Below are positions 1 through 10,946 of a stretch of 64,000 nucleotides of DNA, piece by piece. The DNA is from Tricholoma matsutake (taxonomy: Eukaryota; Basidiomycota; Agaricomycetes; Agaricales; Tricholomataceae), in NCBI GenBank assembly GCA_026075535.2, contig AP026548.1, positions 9,796,001 to 9,860,000 on the forward strand, in the 5' to 3' direction. The notes beneath the pieces were generated by a model that worked only from the letters and a program-made list of their open reading frames with translations, searched no databases and had not been told where the DNA came from. Made by a program: the position numbers and the translations under genes. Numbering within the stretch: position 1 is the first letter of the stretch; every line of letters starts with the position of its first letter.

Positions 1-185
1 GTGCATACCATAATGCTTTATGGTCATAGGCCATTCTCACAGAACAGTCATTATACATTATACTGTTCCACTCCTATTTGCTAGTAGGATATGTTTCTGT
101 ATGGTAAGACAACCCCTTTCCTTGGGGTTTCCTCTTGTCATCTCACTCGTACACTTGTGTAGCCATTTATTCTTAATATCAACCA
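1..185. repeat. Dispersed repeat fragment, inverted relative to 44960-45140
   Basis: This segment matches, in reverse complement and with few differences, the stretch at about 44960-45140, including the shared phrase CATAACACTTTATGGTCAT (here CATAATGCTTTATGGTCAT). A shorter related phrase also occurs at 7981-8005 inside the copia-type LTR remnant. The open frame running through it is therefore repeat sequence and probably not a host exon. The left end is cut by the window edge. Confidence 0.6.
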
Positions 186-186
186 T

Positions 187-3100
187 TGTTCCTCACATGT
201 CCAATGCCCATGCCACCTACTTTGGACAGTCACAGCCTCACACTCTCCCTGAGGGAGATGGAGAACTTGCAGAGACAGGAAATGAGAACACTTCAACCGA
301 GACCAACTCTGGTTTCATGCCTGTCAGACAATCTGGAGAGCCAGAATGAGAGCAATCCAGAAGGAGAGAAGAACCTGAATTCAGAAGGGACCTTGTCACA
401 GGGATCAACGAGCTCGTCCCAGACTTCAGGGACAAGAAAGCCACCAAGATCAAGACCCTATACCCAATCTTATGAGTCATCCAAGAAGCAGATGTCAATG
501 AACATGTTTGACAAGCAGCTTTCGACGAATATGCCACTCAAGTTGACCTCATTGGCTCACAGCAACAAAATGCAGAACAATGTGGCAAACACACAGTGGT
601 CACTGTTGGTGAACAAGCAGCTCCCACACAATCAGACAGGGGCAATTGCCAAAGGAAAGATGTGCACCAAGGCAGGCCAGACATTGATCAAGCAGGGACT
701 TTCTTGCAGAATCTCTGAAGTGAACTCACAAAGAAACATCATAGACACTGAAGCCTGACTGACTCAGATGACTTGGATGACAGATCCATCTCTGGAAAGG
801 GTGAGGAAAATTCCAACAAGAAGAAATACATATATCAATCCAAGCTGCTGTGGTACACAATTGAGACCAATGTGCAGAAATGGGAAATTGACAAGAACCG
901 AAAGAAGACATGAGAAATCCTCAGAATCTTCCAACAAGACATCACTTTTGCAGAACGAGACATACAACAGTTGACCACAGCACCACAAGGATTCCCAGAT
1001 TTGGAATGGCGACACATCTTTCATGGAGAGGCCATCAACCTTGATGTTGTCTTTAGCAATCTCCACCACATTGGCCCTCCTAAGGAGAATGTTGGCCCCA
1101 TTGGAAGAACAGAAATATCACTTGGAAGCACAGATCCAGCACTAAAGGTCCAAATGAGTGGCAACTGGACTGCTGCCTGGAATGTGACCATCAAAGCTAC
1201 TGTGTATGCTTTCCCCCATCGAGATGATAAACTGTGGCAATGGGGAGATTACATTTCATCCAAGTTTTCAGCCAGGCAAGCTGGGGCTCACCACAAACTC
1301 ATCACTTTTGACAAGGCAGTCAGAACTCAAGTTGGAGGAGGACAGGAGATCTTGTTTTTCAGCTGCAATGAATTGTCTTACCTCTACTAAGCCTTCCTCC
1401 TTCCTGATGGCATTCAGACTGGATCAACTGCACAACATGGAGGTGGCAACCTGAAGGCTAGATCTGCCTCAACCAATGTCTGTCGATGATTCAACACTGC
1501 CAGCGGATGTCATAGTCCAGCAGGAACCTGCTGTTATCAACACATTTATCTCCAATGTAAGCAAGCAGGGCATGGGAAAGAAAGCTGTCCTCAGCAAGCA
1601 TGAGGCAAGCTATGGGTTGCACCCTAAGTATCTTCAATACAATATTTGACATACACAAGACCATGAAGAGGCAAATGTTCATGTTGAATCACTCCAGTGT
1701 CTCACTGACTAGACTGAATGTGCCAAGCCACTTCCGTCAGTACCCTCAACTGAACTCCATAACCCCATTGCCCTGGAAATGATCAATGGTCACCCCAATC
1801 AATGTCAACCATCTTGAGACTTTATTAGAGTTGCATCCTAATCGCCCATTTGTCAAGTCAGTCTGTAGAGGATTATGTGAGGGATTCTTTCCAGGCATGC
1901 ATGAATCACCCACCCATGCCATACCAAAGCCACACTCAGACCAAGCTGCGGATGGTGATAGATCAAAGTGCAGGTCCTTTCTCCCCAAACTCCATGATCA
2001 AGCATGAAGATATTCAAGGATTTCCATTGGATAACATGACTCACCTTGGAGAAGGACTCATATGCCAACACCAAGCAAAACCAAGTCAGTTGTGGGTCAT
2101 CTACAAGTCCAATGTCACCAAGGCATACCGATTGCTCCCTATGCACCCCTTATGGCAGATCAAGCAAGTTGTAATGATTGATGGAGAGCGAGACATCAAC
2201 CACAACAATTGCTTTGGGGGGTGAGGATTGCCTGGGATATACATCTCCTTCAACAGTTTAGTAACTTGGATAGCATGTGAAGTTAAATTTATTTGAGACT
2301 TGTGGACCTACATGGATGATTCATTATTGAAGAAGAAGGAAACTTAGTGTGGTATCATAAGTATGAGGAATACATGCCTATGAACCAGGTCAAGCTTCTA
2401 TCCCTGTGGGATGAACTTGGAATTCCACACCAACCTCACAAACAACTTTTTGGGGAAGCCCTCACTGTCATTGGAATCTATGTCAACCCCAACAACCTGA
2501 CCTTCACACTTCCAAAACAGGCTCTGGATGAACTTATACAAGAGATTGAGGATTTTGATGGCTGGTCAGAATGTAAACATGGTGCATTATGGAGCTTACG
2601 CAGATGGCAAAGACTGGCCAGATGGAGCTTCAATGTTTTTCCACTGCTGAAACCTGCTCTCAATCACCTTTATCCAAAAATTGCGGGGAAGGACCACCCA
2701 CTGACTAAGATCTGGGTCAATAATGCTGTTCAACTGGGCGACTCACCACATGTGTGCCTCACTTGGAGTCAACCTGCTGTCCAGCATGTCTTGGGGCACC
2801 AACGATGCTGACACCACCCTCTTCTGTGATGCCTGCATGGAAGGACTCACTTTTTATTATCCTAATCATGCTACAGGCTTCTGCACTCCTGTTCCAGATG
2901 ATCCAGCATGTGACATCATCTTCTACTTCGAAGCTACGGCTGTCACTAGTGCCTGCACTGATCTGACTGTGATCATCCGTGAGAATCCATTCCCCTGCAA
3001 CCCCATGAGACTCTTTCAGCTATACATCACATCCTGCAATCATCACTTCCCACTGTCATCACCACTCTGGCTTACTGCCATGGGGAAAGTGCCAATGAGG

Positions 3101-3290
3101 ACATTTTTTATATGAAGACTCCATTTGTGGTTTGATAAAGACGTAGCTGGACAGTCCATGCGCACAGGTGGAGTGACATCACTAGCCAAAAATGGTGTTG
3201 CACCACACATCATTCAAGGCATTGGATGATGGGTGTCGATTGTGTGGCAAATCTATATTCTGAAACATCCTGTCCTTCTTCAGGCAATGC
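187..3290 (+). pseudogene. Decayed DIRS/Ngaro-type retroelement (RT, RNase H, tyrosine recombinase)
   Basis: Colinear pieces of one polyprotein are spread over all three plus frames. They begin with a low-complexity N-terminal part (187-760) and a conserved block around 970-1390 containing the phrase GEAINLDVVF. The reverse transcriptase follows (1780-2340), with AIPKPHSD, the run YRLLPMHP and the active-site box YMDDS near 2310. Next come an RT thumb/RNase H part (2347-2830) containing LPKQALDELI, a block with DIIFYFEATAVTSA (2900-2950), and the C-terminal part of a tyrosine recombinase (3060-3290) with LSSPLWLTAMG and GQSMRTGG. This order and these motifs match the DIRS-like elements common in basidiomycetes. 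At least six frameshifts or stops separate the pieces, so the copy is dead. I could not identify split direct or inverted terminal repeats. Confidence 0.8.
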
Positions 3291-3317
3291 TACATGCTTG
3301 AGCATCCCTGAGCACTG

Positions 3318-3470
3318 CCATGCTCACTGCCCTGCAGGGCACACAACATACTTCACACTTGAACACTGCATCACCTAACTCAGGGCTGCCACACTCACTG
3401 CCCTGCAGGGCACAACACATACTTCACGCTTGAAGACTGCATCATCTAACTCAGTGCCACATCATCTGAC
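3318..3470. repeat. Tandem duplication, unit about 72 bp
   Basis: Two adjacent copies each begin with the palindromic phrase CACTGCCCTGCAGGGCAC and continue through ACATACTTCAC and GCATCA.CTAACTCAG. The repeat lies just downstream of the recombinase end of the DIRS-like element. It could be part of that element's terminal structure, but this is not demonstrated. Confidence 0.6.
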
Positions 3471-3598
3471 TCAATGCTCTACACCTGCACAAAATATTCA
3501 TCTTTCCTTTTCTATCTTGGCTACCACTGGACTTGTGCACAAGCACCATGGACTTTCACACACTTCTTTTTTTGTGTTCTTTTCTTTTCTATATCTCT

Positions 3599-3840
3599 AG
3601 TGTTTAAAGGTCCAGTTTGGTCCGGTTTTCAGACCTTGATCGGGTGCAACCGCAACCACAACTGGTTTGGACTGCACCCTCAATTCTGGGAAACTGGACT
3701 GAACTGTGTACACCCAGTTCAAGTTGGTCCAGTTGTCATATCCCAACCAATTTTAACTGGTCTCACAAAGAGACCTGTTGAGACCAGTTGAGGTTGGTTG
3801 GGGTACCCAGTCTCAACCAGTCTTTCAGTTGTAAAATATT
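3599..3840 (+). repeat. AACTGG-rich dispersed element, copy 1
   Basis: The segment starts with TAGTGTTTAAAGGTCCAGT and is full of AACTGG and CCAGTT words in both orientations. It can therefore fold on itself extensively. The same start phrase opens or closes the copies at about 7465-7670, 30975-31625, 47235-47440, 48540-48745 and 51024 onward. It has no coding potential. It looks like a short non-autonomous element. Confidence 0.65.
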
Positions 3841-3984
3841 CTGTGAAGTAAATTAATTATGTAACAACAAAGATGAACAGTGGGGCCAACAAACAGTAGG
3901 AATGGTAGCCCCAATGGTGGCACCCCTCACCTTTGCTTCAAATGCAAGATGGTGGGGCAATTTTTTATTTCTTTTTCATCTCTG

Positions 3985-4511
3985 ACCTACACTGCTGCAA
4001 GCCCCTTCTCGCAGGGTGTCAATTTTAATTAATATACCTGTCATTCACCATCTCCACTATTTGTCATCCCTGGTGTTCCCCACTGTTCATCACTCCTTGG
4101 CATTCCCCATCTCCACTGTTCATCATCGCTGTGGTTTGTTGCTTGCTACCATTCCCCATCCCTGGCCATGGCATTATTGTTGTTGTTGTGGTGTTGCACT
4201 CCCCTCTCATTATTGTCCCCTGCCATTTGTTGGCCCTGCTGTTCATTGTTTGCTGTGTGACATGGCATCTGGGTGTCATTGTCATCCAGAAATGGCACCT
4301 GTTGTGACCCTGTGAGCAGACACTCACAGTGGTGGCAGAGCATGGGCAGGGTGCAGAGGGGGGTCAGGGGTGTCTCTTCAGGAGGTGGGTGGACAATGTT
4401 GTTATCAACAAGTAAGAACCTAAAAAGAAGGAAGAAAAGTTAGTTGGCAGAAGTAGTAAGAAATCAATCATACCCTATGGCCCAAACAATGAACTAGTCA
4501 CCATTTGGGCC
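3985..4511 (-). repeat. Hairpin exon-intron unit, copy a
   Basis: Read on the minus strand, the unit starts with the stem-loop GGCCCAA...TTGGGCC (4479-4511, variable middle). After about 6 nt comes an intron-like segment, 4473 down to 4421, with GTATGA at the 5' end and TTTTTAG at the 3' end (53 bp). The downstream part contains a perfect hairpin, CTGTGAG/CTCACAG, at 4310-4329 and a second one with one mismatch at 3995-4014. No convincing reading frame runs through it. See the first finding. Confidence 0.65.
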
Positions 4512-4629
4512 TAATTGGCAGGCAGGGCTGTGGTGCCAGTGCCACATCATAGTCGTTGGCTGTCCCATTGGTCTTGTCCAATTGGTGGTGTGTTGTGGCA
4601 TTGGCCGTGGCTAGAAACACAACCTGCTG

Positions 4630-4797
4630 CCACCTTGCAAGCAGCAGCTCGCAATGGCAACATTGGGTCTGTTAGTGGTAGGCATCATTATCAAAAGGCA
4701 AATAAACTAAAAAGAAGAAAACAGTTAGTAAAATCATTGCATTAATAAAGGAAACATACCATATGGCCAAAACAACTGACTAGTGTCATTTGGGCCA
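4630..4797 (-). repeat. Hairpin exon-intron unit, copy b
   Basis: On the minus strand, a stem GGCC...GGGCC (4765-4796) is followed by an intron-like stretch from 4759 to 4707. It has a GTATGT donor, a TACTAAC branch motif and a TTTTTAG acceptor (53 bp). The next exon-like part carries hairpin TTGCAAGC/GCTCGCAA (4635-4654) and then runs into copy a, so two units stand in series. Confidence 0.6.
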
Positions 4798-4832
4798 CCT
4801 TCTTTGCATTTGCTCATTTGTGTGGTTGACAG

Positions 4833-7167
4833 TGATGATGCTCAACCCAGAAACTCTACCAAAACCAACTAAACTGGTCTTAGGAGATATAACATGAGTC
4901 AGAGGAAGGTTGCAAGGTAGTACTGAATATCACTGTGCTATCCAAAGGCCAGTAGATGTACTACAAAATGTTGTGAAGGAGTGTTAGGCAGTGCAAAGTT
5001 CTGTAAAACCGTACAAAGTGGTACGAGACACTACAAAGTGTTTCAAAGCGATACAAAAGAGTTTAGCTGTGATGCAAAGGAATTTGAGAATCCTCAAAAT
5101 GGTTTTGATGAGTTTGGAAAATGGTGACGATAGTTGAAGGTGATGAAAAAGACGATGACAGGCAAGATAGACAATTGATGAAAGTTTTGAGAAACTGCAT
5201 AGTGAAATGATGTAGTTTGCAGAATACTTGAGTGAATTCAGACTAAGACTGAGCTAAAACTCAAAAGTAGAACCCTTAAGCCAGATGATATGCGATGTGG
5301 GAAGACAATTTCTTGCCTGTCTCAACAGTAAATACACCAAACTACATATGTTTTAGAGAGATAGTACTAAAAAGGTAAAAGGCCATGAGGCAAAACATGT
5401 GGTAAACATCAGGCAGTGAAAAAGGTGTCGAAATCATGAAGTAAATGAGAAAAGGATAAGAAGGCAATGTGCGATATACATGATATATCAAATCTCCTTG
5501 TCTTGTGGCTCCAATAAATCATGAATACATCAAAAAGTGCCTTGATGTGTGCTAAGGTGCTAGCCATTGTGTCTCCTCACGTTTGTGGTGGCAGGAACAC
5601 GATATGTCAGTGTGTGTAATGGTGGGAACATGTGTTCAAGGTGCGGTATGATAAGAATACGGTGGCCGAAGTCATTGGAAATGGTTTGCAGTCTTTCGAA
5701 ATGATTCAAAGTGTCATGTCATTGTTTTGTGCATTCATAGGCATTCGTTGATGATGCTCAACCCGGAAACCCAAACAAAACCCACAAAAAGGCTTCGGAT
5801 GGTATAACACAAGTCAGAGGAAGGATGTGAGGCCCTCTAGATGTCACCTGTCAGACTGACTGTCAAATAGTCATAAAACAACTGCTTGTTGAAGCAGTTC
5901 GAAGCTAAAAGAATGTGTTTCGAGAAGTTGCAATGATTTTCAAGGTGTTGCAATATTTTTCAAGGTTTTTTCGAAGAAGTCTCAAGGAATTTTGAATGCG
6001 CAAATATGTTCGGATGCAAGATTGGGGGACTAGATGAGTAGTAGAAGCAAAGCAAAGGCAATTTGAGGGAAACGAGAGTGAAAATAGCATAATGCAAGGA
6101 ATCTCAAGGCATTTTGAGGAAGTTTAGCATAAAACACCAAACTTCAGACTGAATAAGACTAAACTGAACTCTCAAATCACTGTGATCTGGGAGGAAGACG
6201 ATGACTTTCTTGTTTTTGTTTGTATCTAGTACATCTTTTTATATAAAATAAAGAAACTACCTAAAAAGGCTAGAGAACATGAGGCAAACATGTGGAAAAC
6301 TTGAGGCAAAAGATAATAGAAGTATATCAGAACAATAAAGCGAGACTAGAAAGGGTGAATATAACACATGATGAAGAAATAATAAGAAAGAATAGCTAAA
6401 AGCGGACTGTCCTTGTTATAAATTGAATAAAACATCGGAAACTGCTTCGAGCGGATTGTATGCATGCACATGCAGTCAAAATGTGTTCGGTATACTCGAG
6501 ATAGTGTCCCATGTGTCCAGCATGCATCCAAAGATCGTTCGAATAGGAAATAGTGTGTCCAAAGCTGTTGTTCAAGGTTTGATGTTTTTCAAAGATTTTC
6601 GAAGATTTTTCAGACTTTGTTTGTGGCCCGAAATCGGTGCGATATTGTTCAACAATGGTAGGGAATACGTCTGGCATGTGTGCGATGACCATTTGGATAG
6701 TGATATAGTGTCCAACGTCAATTTTCGATGTTTGATGATTTTCAAAGTTGGTCAAGGAAATATTGGACTTGTTTGAAGGCCAATATTGCTGCAGTATTGC
6801 TCAAAACTGGCTCAGAACCCATTGATGATGCTCCAAGTGTATATCCTGTATGAAGGTCAGGGAAATTGTATTATGGCAGCTGAAGGCATACAAAGAATTT
6901 TGAGGTGTCACAAAGGATTTTGAAGCATTCTCGTGACTTTGTAGTGGTTTGTAGAGGTCCATAGAGGTTCAGAGGGGTTCGTAGAGGTTCAGAGGGGTTT
7001 GTATGGGTTTGTAGAGCTTCGACAACGATCATAGATGTGTTTTCCAAGCTTGAACAACAAGGTGGACCTATCATCGTAAGCATTCACAAAGTCGTAGGAC
7101 ATTGTGAAGAATGTGTATGAGTGTGATTTATTGTTTTCAGAGCCCAGCTGCCAAAGTGGACCTATCA
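4833..7167 (+). mobile_element. Solo LTR C1 of the TGAT...ATCA family, split by A1
   Basis: It begins TGATGATGCTCAACCC and ends GTGGACCTATCA, the same termini as the five related copies in this window. The flanks are ACAG (4829-4832) and ACGG (7168-7171), a 4-bp target duplication with one transition. Removing the nested A1 element with its duplication leaves about 1.0 kb. There is no coding region, PBS or PPT, so it is best read as a solo LTR. The parent retrotransposon is not present here. Confidence 0.65.
5749..7073 (+). mobile_element. Solo LTR A1, nested inside C1
   Basis: The element is 1325 bp, begins TGATGATGCTC and ends GGACCTATCA, with an exact 4-bp target duplication TCGT at 5745-5748 and 7074-7077. 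It is closely similar along its whole length to A2 (26703-28566) and A3 (33346-34724). Shared landmarks include TTTTTATATAAAATAAAG and CATGCACATGCAGTC. The open frames in it (for example 6423-6776) recur as diverged frames in the other copies and are LTR sequence, not genes. Confidence 0.75.
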
Positions 7168-7171
7168 ACGG

Positions 7172-7464
7172 TGGTGAAGATGGTGGGGTGAAGGTGGTGA
7201 TGACATGGTGTTCATTTGTTGTGGTTGTAGTTGTGGGAAGTTGTCTGGTAAGTGGTACCACTTTTGTTTTTGGGTGCACAAATATGTCCACATGGTCCAT
7301 GCGCAGCCATGGGTATATAAGCACCCACCAAACAACTGCTTTTCCCCCAGGCTTGTCCCACTGCACATAAATATAGATGAGTAGTAATTATTATTATTTT
7401 CATTATTTCTTTTGTCTTATTATCTATGTATGTATATGTACATATGTAGGATAATATATATACT
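7172..7464. other. Unassigned DNA
   Basis: This sequence continues the DNA into which C1 inserted, with G/T-rich runs of GGTGGTGAAG type and AT-rich stretches near 7390-7450. I see no gene or recognisable element in it. The open frames on both strands are short and lack motifs. Confidence 0.4.
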
Positions 7465-7670
7465 ATAAAAGACCAGTTGCAACTGATTGCAACTGGTTTT
7501 ATATATAATGGTTTTCAAACATTTTAGAAAGTAAGGCAACCGGCAACCGAACTGACCTAGAAAGAGGGCAACCATGACCAACAGCCCAGTTCCATTCAGT
7601 TGGGTTCAGTTTGGTTGCGGTCATATTTTTGGTCCACCCAACCAGACCATTAAACACTATATATCTCTAC
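7465..7670 (-). repeat. AACTGG-rich dispersed element, copy 2
   Basis: Read on the minus strand it starts TAGTGTTTAATGGTCTGGTT and ends near GACCAGTTGCAACTG, matching the ends of the copies at 30975 and 51024. It is about 205 bp and carries several AACTGG/CCAGTT inverted words. Confidence 0.6.
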
Positions 7671-7980
7671 CATGACTGGACTACGACACTCTTGCATAGA
7701 CATACACTTTGACAGACTATACTTTGTATCTTTCACTCCTCACATTGTCACCTCATCTATCAACCTCCACACACTCCCCCTTCAAATACTTAGGACCATA
7801 GGTGTACCTTGACAATACAAATAAAATGACAGTGTCAAGACTGACCCTAAGGGTCACCGAACAGCTTTTTCTCCCTAATTTGTGCCCACATGATAAACCC
7901 TTGCACATTGGTCAAGTTTAAAGGTCCATTTATACAAGTCCAATGGTAAAGGTTTCGGATGATGCAAGAAGATGGCACCA

Positions 7981-8190
7981 TGTGCACACCGTAACACTTT
8001 ATGGTCTTGGGATTATGGAATGGAGTAGAAGTTCGTAGGGATTTAATGATGGGTGTTCAGGACAAGGTGGAACATCTCATGTTCCCCTATACTAAGATGT
8101 ACCTATGTTATGATCTATAAATACATCATGTTCTATTATTAGCATTGATGCACTATAATGATGCACTAGGATTGCCTATCCCAACACTCC
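7981..8190 (-). mobile_element. Copia-type LTR remnant with polypurine tract
   Basis: On the minus strand the sequence GAGGGGGAG (a polypurine tract) is followed at once by TGTTGGGATAGGC, the start of an LTR that runs to about 7981. The same LTR start occurs on the plus strand at 45166, and the two copies share the run through CATAACATAGGTACAT. Only a few dozen bases of the retrotransposon interior remain upstream of the tract. The left end is set by similarity only. The rest of the element is missing, and the 3' end of the neighbouring coding region lies inside this LTR. Confidence 0.65.
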
Positions 8191-10946
8191 CCCTCAAGCC
8201 TAGCATGGTTGAGTCCATAGGAATGGTCATGACTCCCACTCGATGCCGTAAACATCGGGCTCTCCATCAACCCATATGATGATAGCATCCCACTGCCACT
8301 GCCTCTCCTCCCTGCACTTCCCCCTCCGCCACTACCCATCTCTGAGAATGCCATCCTCGAATGCGCTCTAGTGCCCGGGTTATATTCTGATGCACTCCTT
8401 CCGATAAACCCCGATCCGAACCTGAACTTGCTCAGAGCTGGCCCAAGTCCAAGCCCACTGGCACCCATAGCACCAGTGTTCCTTTCCCCACCTGATTCGC
8501 GCTCACGATCGAAATCCATCAAACCAGCAGCTTTGAAAGCCTTGACCGTCCTTGGTCCCAACCACTCCATCGCCGGTGGCCTTTCCCTATCGGGCCCGAC
8601 ACCGACACCCACCCTTCCACTCGAAAACTGACCCGACAAGCTGCTGCTCGGCCTGGAATTCTCGAACTTAAATTCCTCCCTAGAACGCGCATGTTGGTGA
8701 TGAGGATCGGGCAGCGGAGAGACCTCAGGCCTCCCACTCCCGCCAAATCGATCTTGGACACTCATGCTACGCCTTCGCGTACGCGCCACATTCAGAACGG
8801 CATCTCGAGTTCGACTACCAAGACGAATGGGCGCTGTTGAATTGTCCGGGTCCAAGGAGGGTCTTGTCCTATCTCCGGGGGCAGGCGAGTCGGAAGAAGA
8901 CGGGCTTCCTTGCTCCTCATTTCCAACCAAAGGCACCAACTCAAGAGAGGGTCTGAGGGGTCTGTGGTGCTGATCAAAACTTCCCCGCGTAGTGGAGTCA
9001 AGGGAAGGCCGGGGCGTCGTACCTGTGCCTCCTGTGCCAGGGCACCTGTTAGTAGAAGTTGACGATAGCTGCGATGGAGGCCGTCGCGGAGACGGTTCCT
9101 TCTCGATCTCACCCCATTCAGTGGGAGGTTGGGGCGAGGGCGCTGGAGTCGGTTGCCGGAGAGTGGGCTGGCTTGATACAGCCGCTGTTCCCGTTGCTGG
9201 CGAGATTCTGGATGAGGAAGTAAAGACTTGATGTTGGGTGGAAACAACATTGCGTCGGGCGGAGATGGACGGGGTAGAGCTTGGAAGGGCAGTTGCGCTG
9301 GCATTCCTAGAGTTCGAGGTCGACGAAGCAGTAAAGAGAGACAGAGGGGAGGGCGGGGCCGGGGTATGTTTGTGTGAAGGCGTCGTAGTCTGAGTCTGGG
9401 TTCTGAACGAATCGGAAGAATGTGTAGTGGTGCTGATGCTGGTGCTTGTGCTTGTTCTCTCACTTTCGTCGTCGAGTGGCCTCGTAAAGGTGACATTGGC
9501 GGTTGTTGCGGAAGCCGCTGTAGAGGAGTACCATGTTGGCGGACGGAGCCGTGGTAGAGATGACTGTTGCTTAGGAGGCCGAGATCGAGCAGCAGATTTA
9601 GGGGAGCTCTTGGAAGAAACACTACCTGGGGGAAACATAAGAGACGAAGGAGATGGTGTGAATCCAGCACTCGAACCCGAAGGAGAAGATGGAAAATGTG
9701 AAAAGACCGGCGATGGTTGCAAGAGATCAATTACTGGTGGGTAGGGATCTTTGGATTCTTGAGGCGCTATTCTGAGCTGCTTCACATTGGCAGTGGTATT
9801 GGGAAGACGATTCGGACTAAGGAGCGCCGCTAGATCCGGGTCTAGAGCGTCGAGGTTAAAACTCTGGTCTGCGGCTGAATCTGAAGAACCGTTTTTTCGA
9901 GGGCCGCGTAATGGAAAGTGAGACGTCTGTGAATCTTCAGCGTCGATGACGACAGCTTTATCCGTATCGAGCCACTGAATTGCGGTGCTAGAGTCCTCAG
10001 CCAGCATGGCATCCAAAACTTGATTTGTGAGCTGAGTTGTAGAGAGATCAAGTGCAGAAGAATCTTCATCAGTTTCATGGTCCATACGTTCTCCTTTCCG
10101 CTCAGGCTTCAACTCGTCGGGATATTGGCTGCTAGGACGTAGGATGATTGGAGGAGGCGGAGGGATAACAGGAAAGGCGGGAGACGACGATGGCGAGGGG
10201 CTAGACGAAGAGGGGTCGCGTTTAGACATTCCAGAGGTGTCAGCTTCGAGGATAGTAGAGAGATCTGCTAAAATTGGAGGGCCTGGAGAAAGCGCTCGCA
10301 AAACAGGAGCTGTAGTGCCTAAACTGAGCGTTAACGAAATGCATTATAGAGAATGATGACCGTTACCTGAGAATACTATCGTATCATCGTCATCACGGAA
10401 AAGATTGGAAGAGCCCTCGTTCAGAGATGGAGGCTCACTAGGTAATGGTTTATCCTTCTCGAGGTTTGAATACGAGAGGGATGTTCGAACAGCCTCCTCT
10501 GAAGCGTTCGAATTTCTGTGAATCGAGATCACAGGTACTTCCGCTGAACTAGTCGAATCAGATCCCCCCTGCTCCCTGTTCATGGACATGGACCTTCGCA
10601 CGGAGCCAAAATTAGCAAAAGGACTCCGGCCATGATGACTGGAAGATACAGTGCTGGAAGAGGAAGTAGGGTGCTTGTTTGGGCCAAAAGGTAGGAGAGA
10701 TCGTAATGAGCGAAAGGCTGGGATGCCAGAGGGAGTACTGGGAGCGTTTGACAGCGGAGAGGGAAACAAGGCGACAGAGAGGTTTAGTGTGTTGGTCTGG
10801 GAGATGCTACTTGTTGATGGACGGCGAGCAGATGGAATTGCAGAAGGAAAAGCGCTTCGTGCGGGCATGGATGGTGTTTGGGGGGAACGTAGGGTTGCTG
10901 TCCGACCATGGTCTTTGAACCATTTTAGTTTCTTGTCAGGACACAT
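8166..10946 (-). CDS. Chimeric Ser/Pro-rich protein, host gene body with transposon-derived ends
   Basis: Two exons, 10946-10367 and 10318-8166, are joined by a 48-bp intron (donor GTAACG, acceptor TTTAG) and keep one frame of about 910 residues. Most of the protein is disordered, with poly-Ser, poly-Pro and Thr runs. More conserved-looking islands are ALDLSTTQLTNQVLDAML and WLGPRTVKAFKAAGLMDFD, the latter about 150 residues before the end. The first residues (MCPDKKLKWFKDHGR) belong to the end of the adjacent hAT transposase. The last 15 or so (LNHARLEGECWDRQS) come from a copia polypurine tract and LTR. The region is visibly GC-richer than its surroundings, as expected for a host gene in transposon DNA. 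I do not recognise the family. The true N and C termini are probably lost, so this may be a pseudogene that is still open. Confidence 0.65.

Noticed and set aside
6423..6776. 117-codon plus-strand frame and its relative at 27923-28276
   Set aside because: Both lie in solo LTRs A1 and A2 at the same place. They recur because the LTR recurs, and A3 has no such frame.
8792..9730. 312-codon frame overlapping the Ser-rich gene on the same strand
   Set aside because: It is a shadow frame of GC-rich coding sequence. The 711-codon frame with a matching intron is the better reading.
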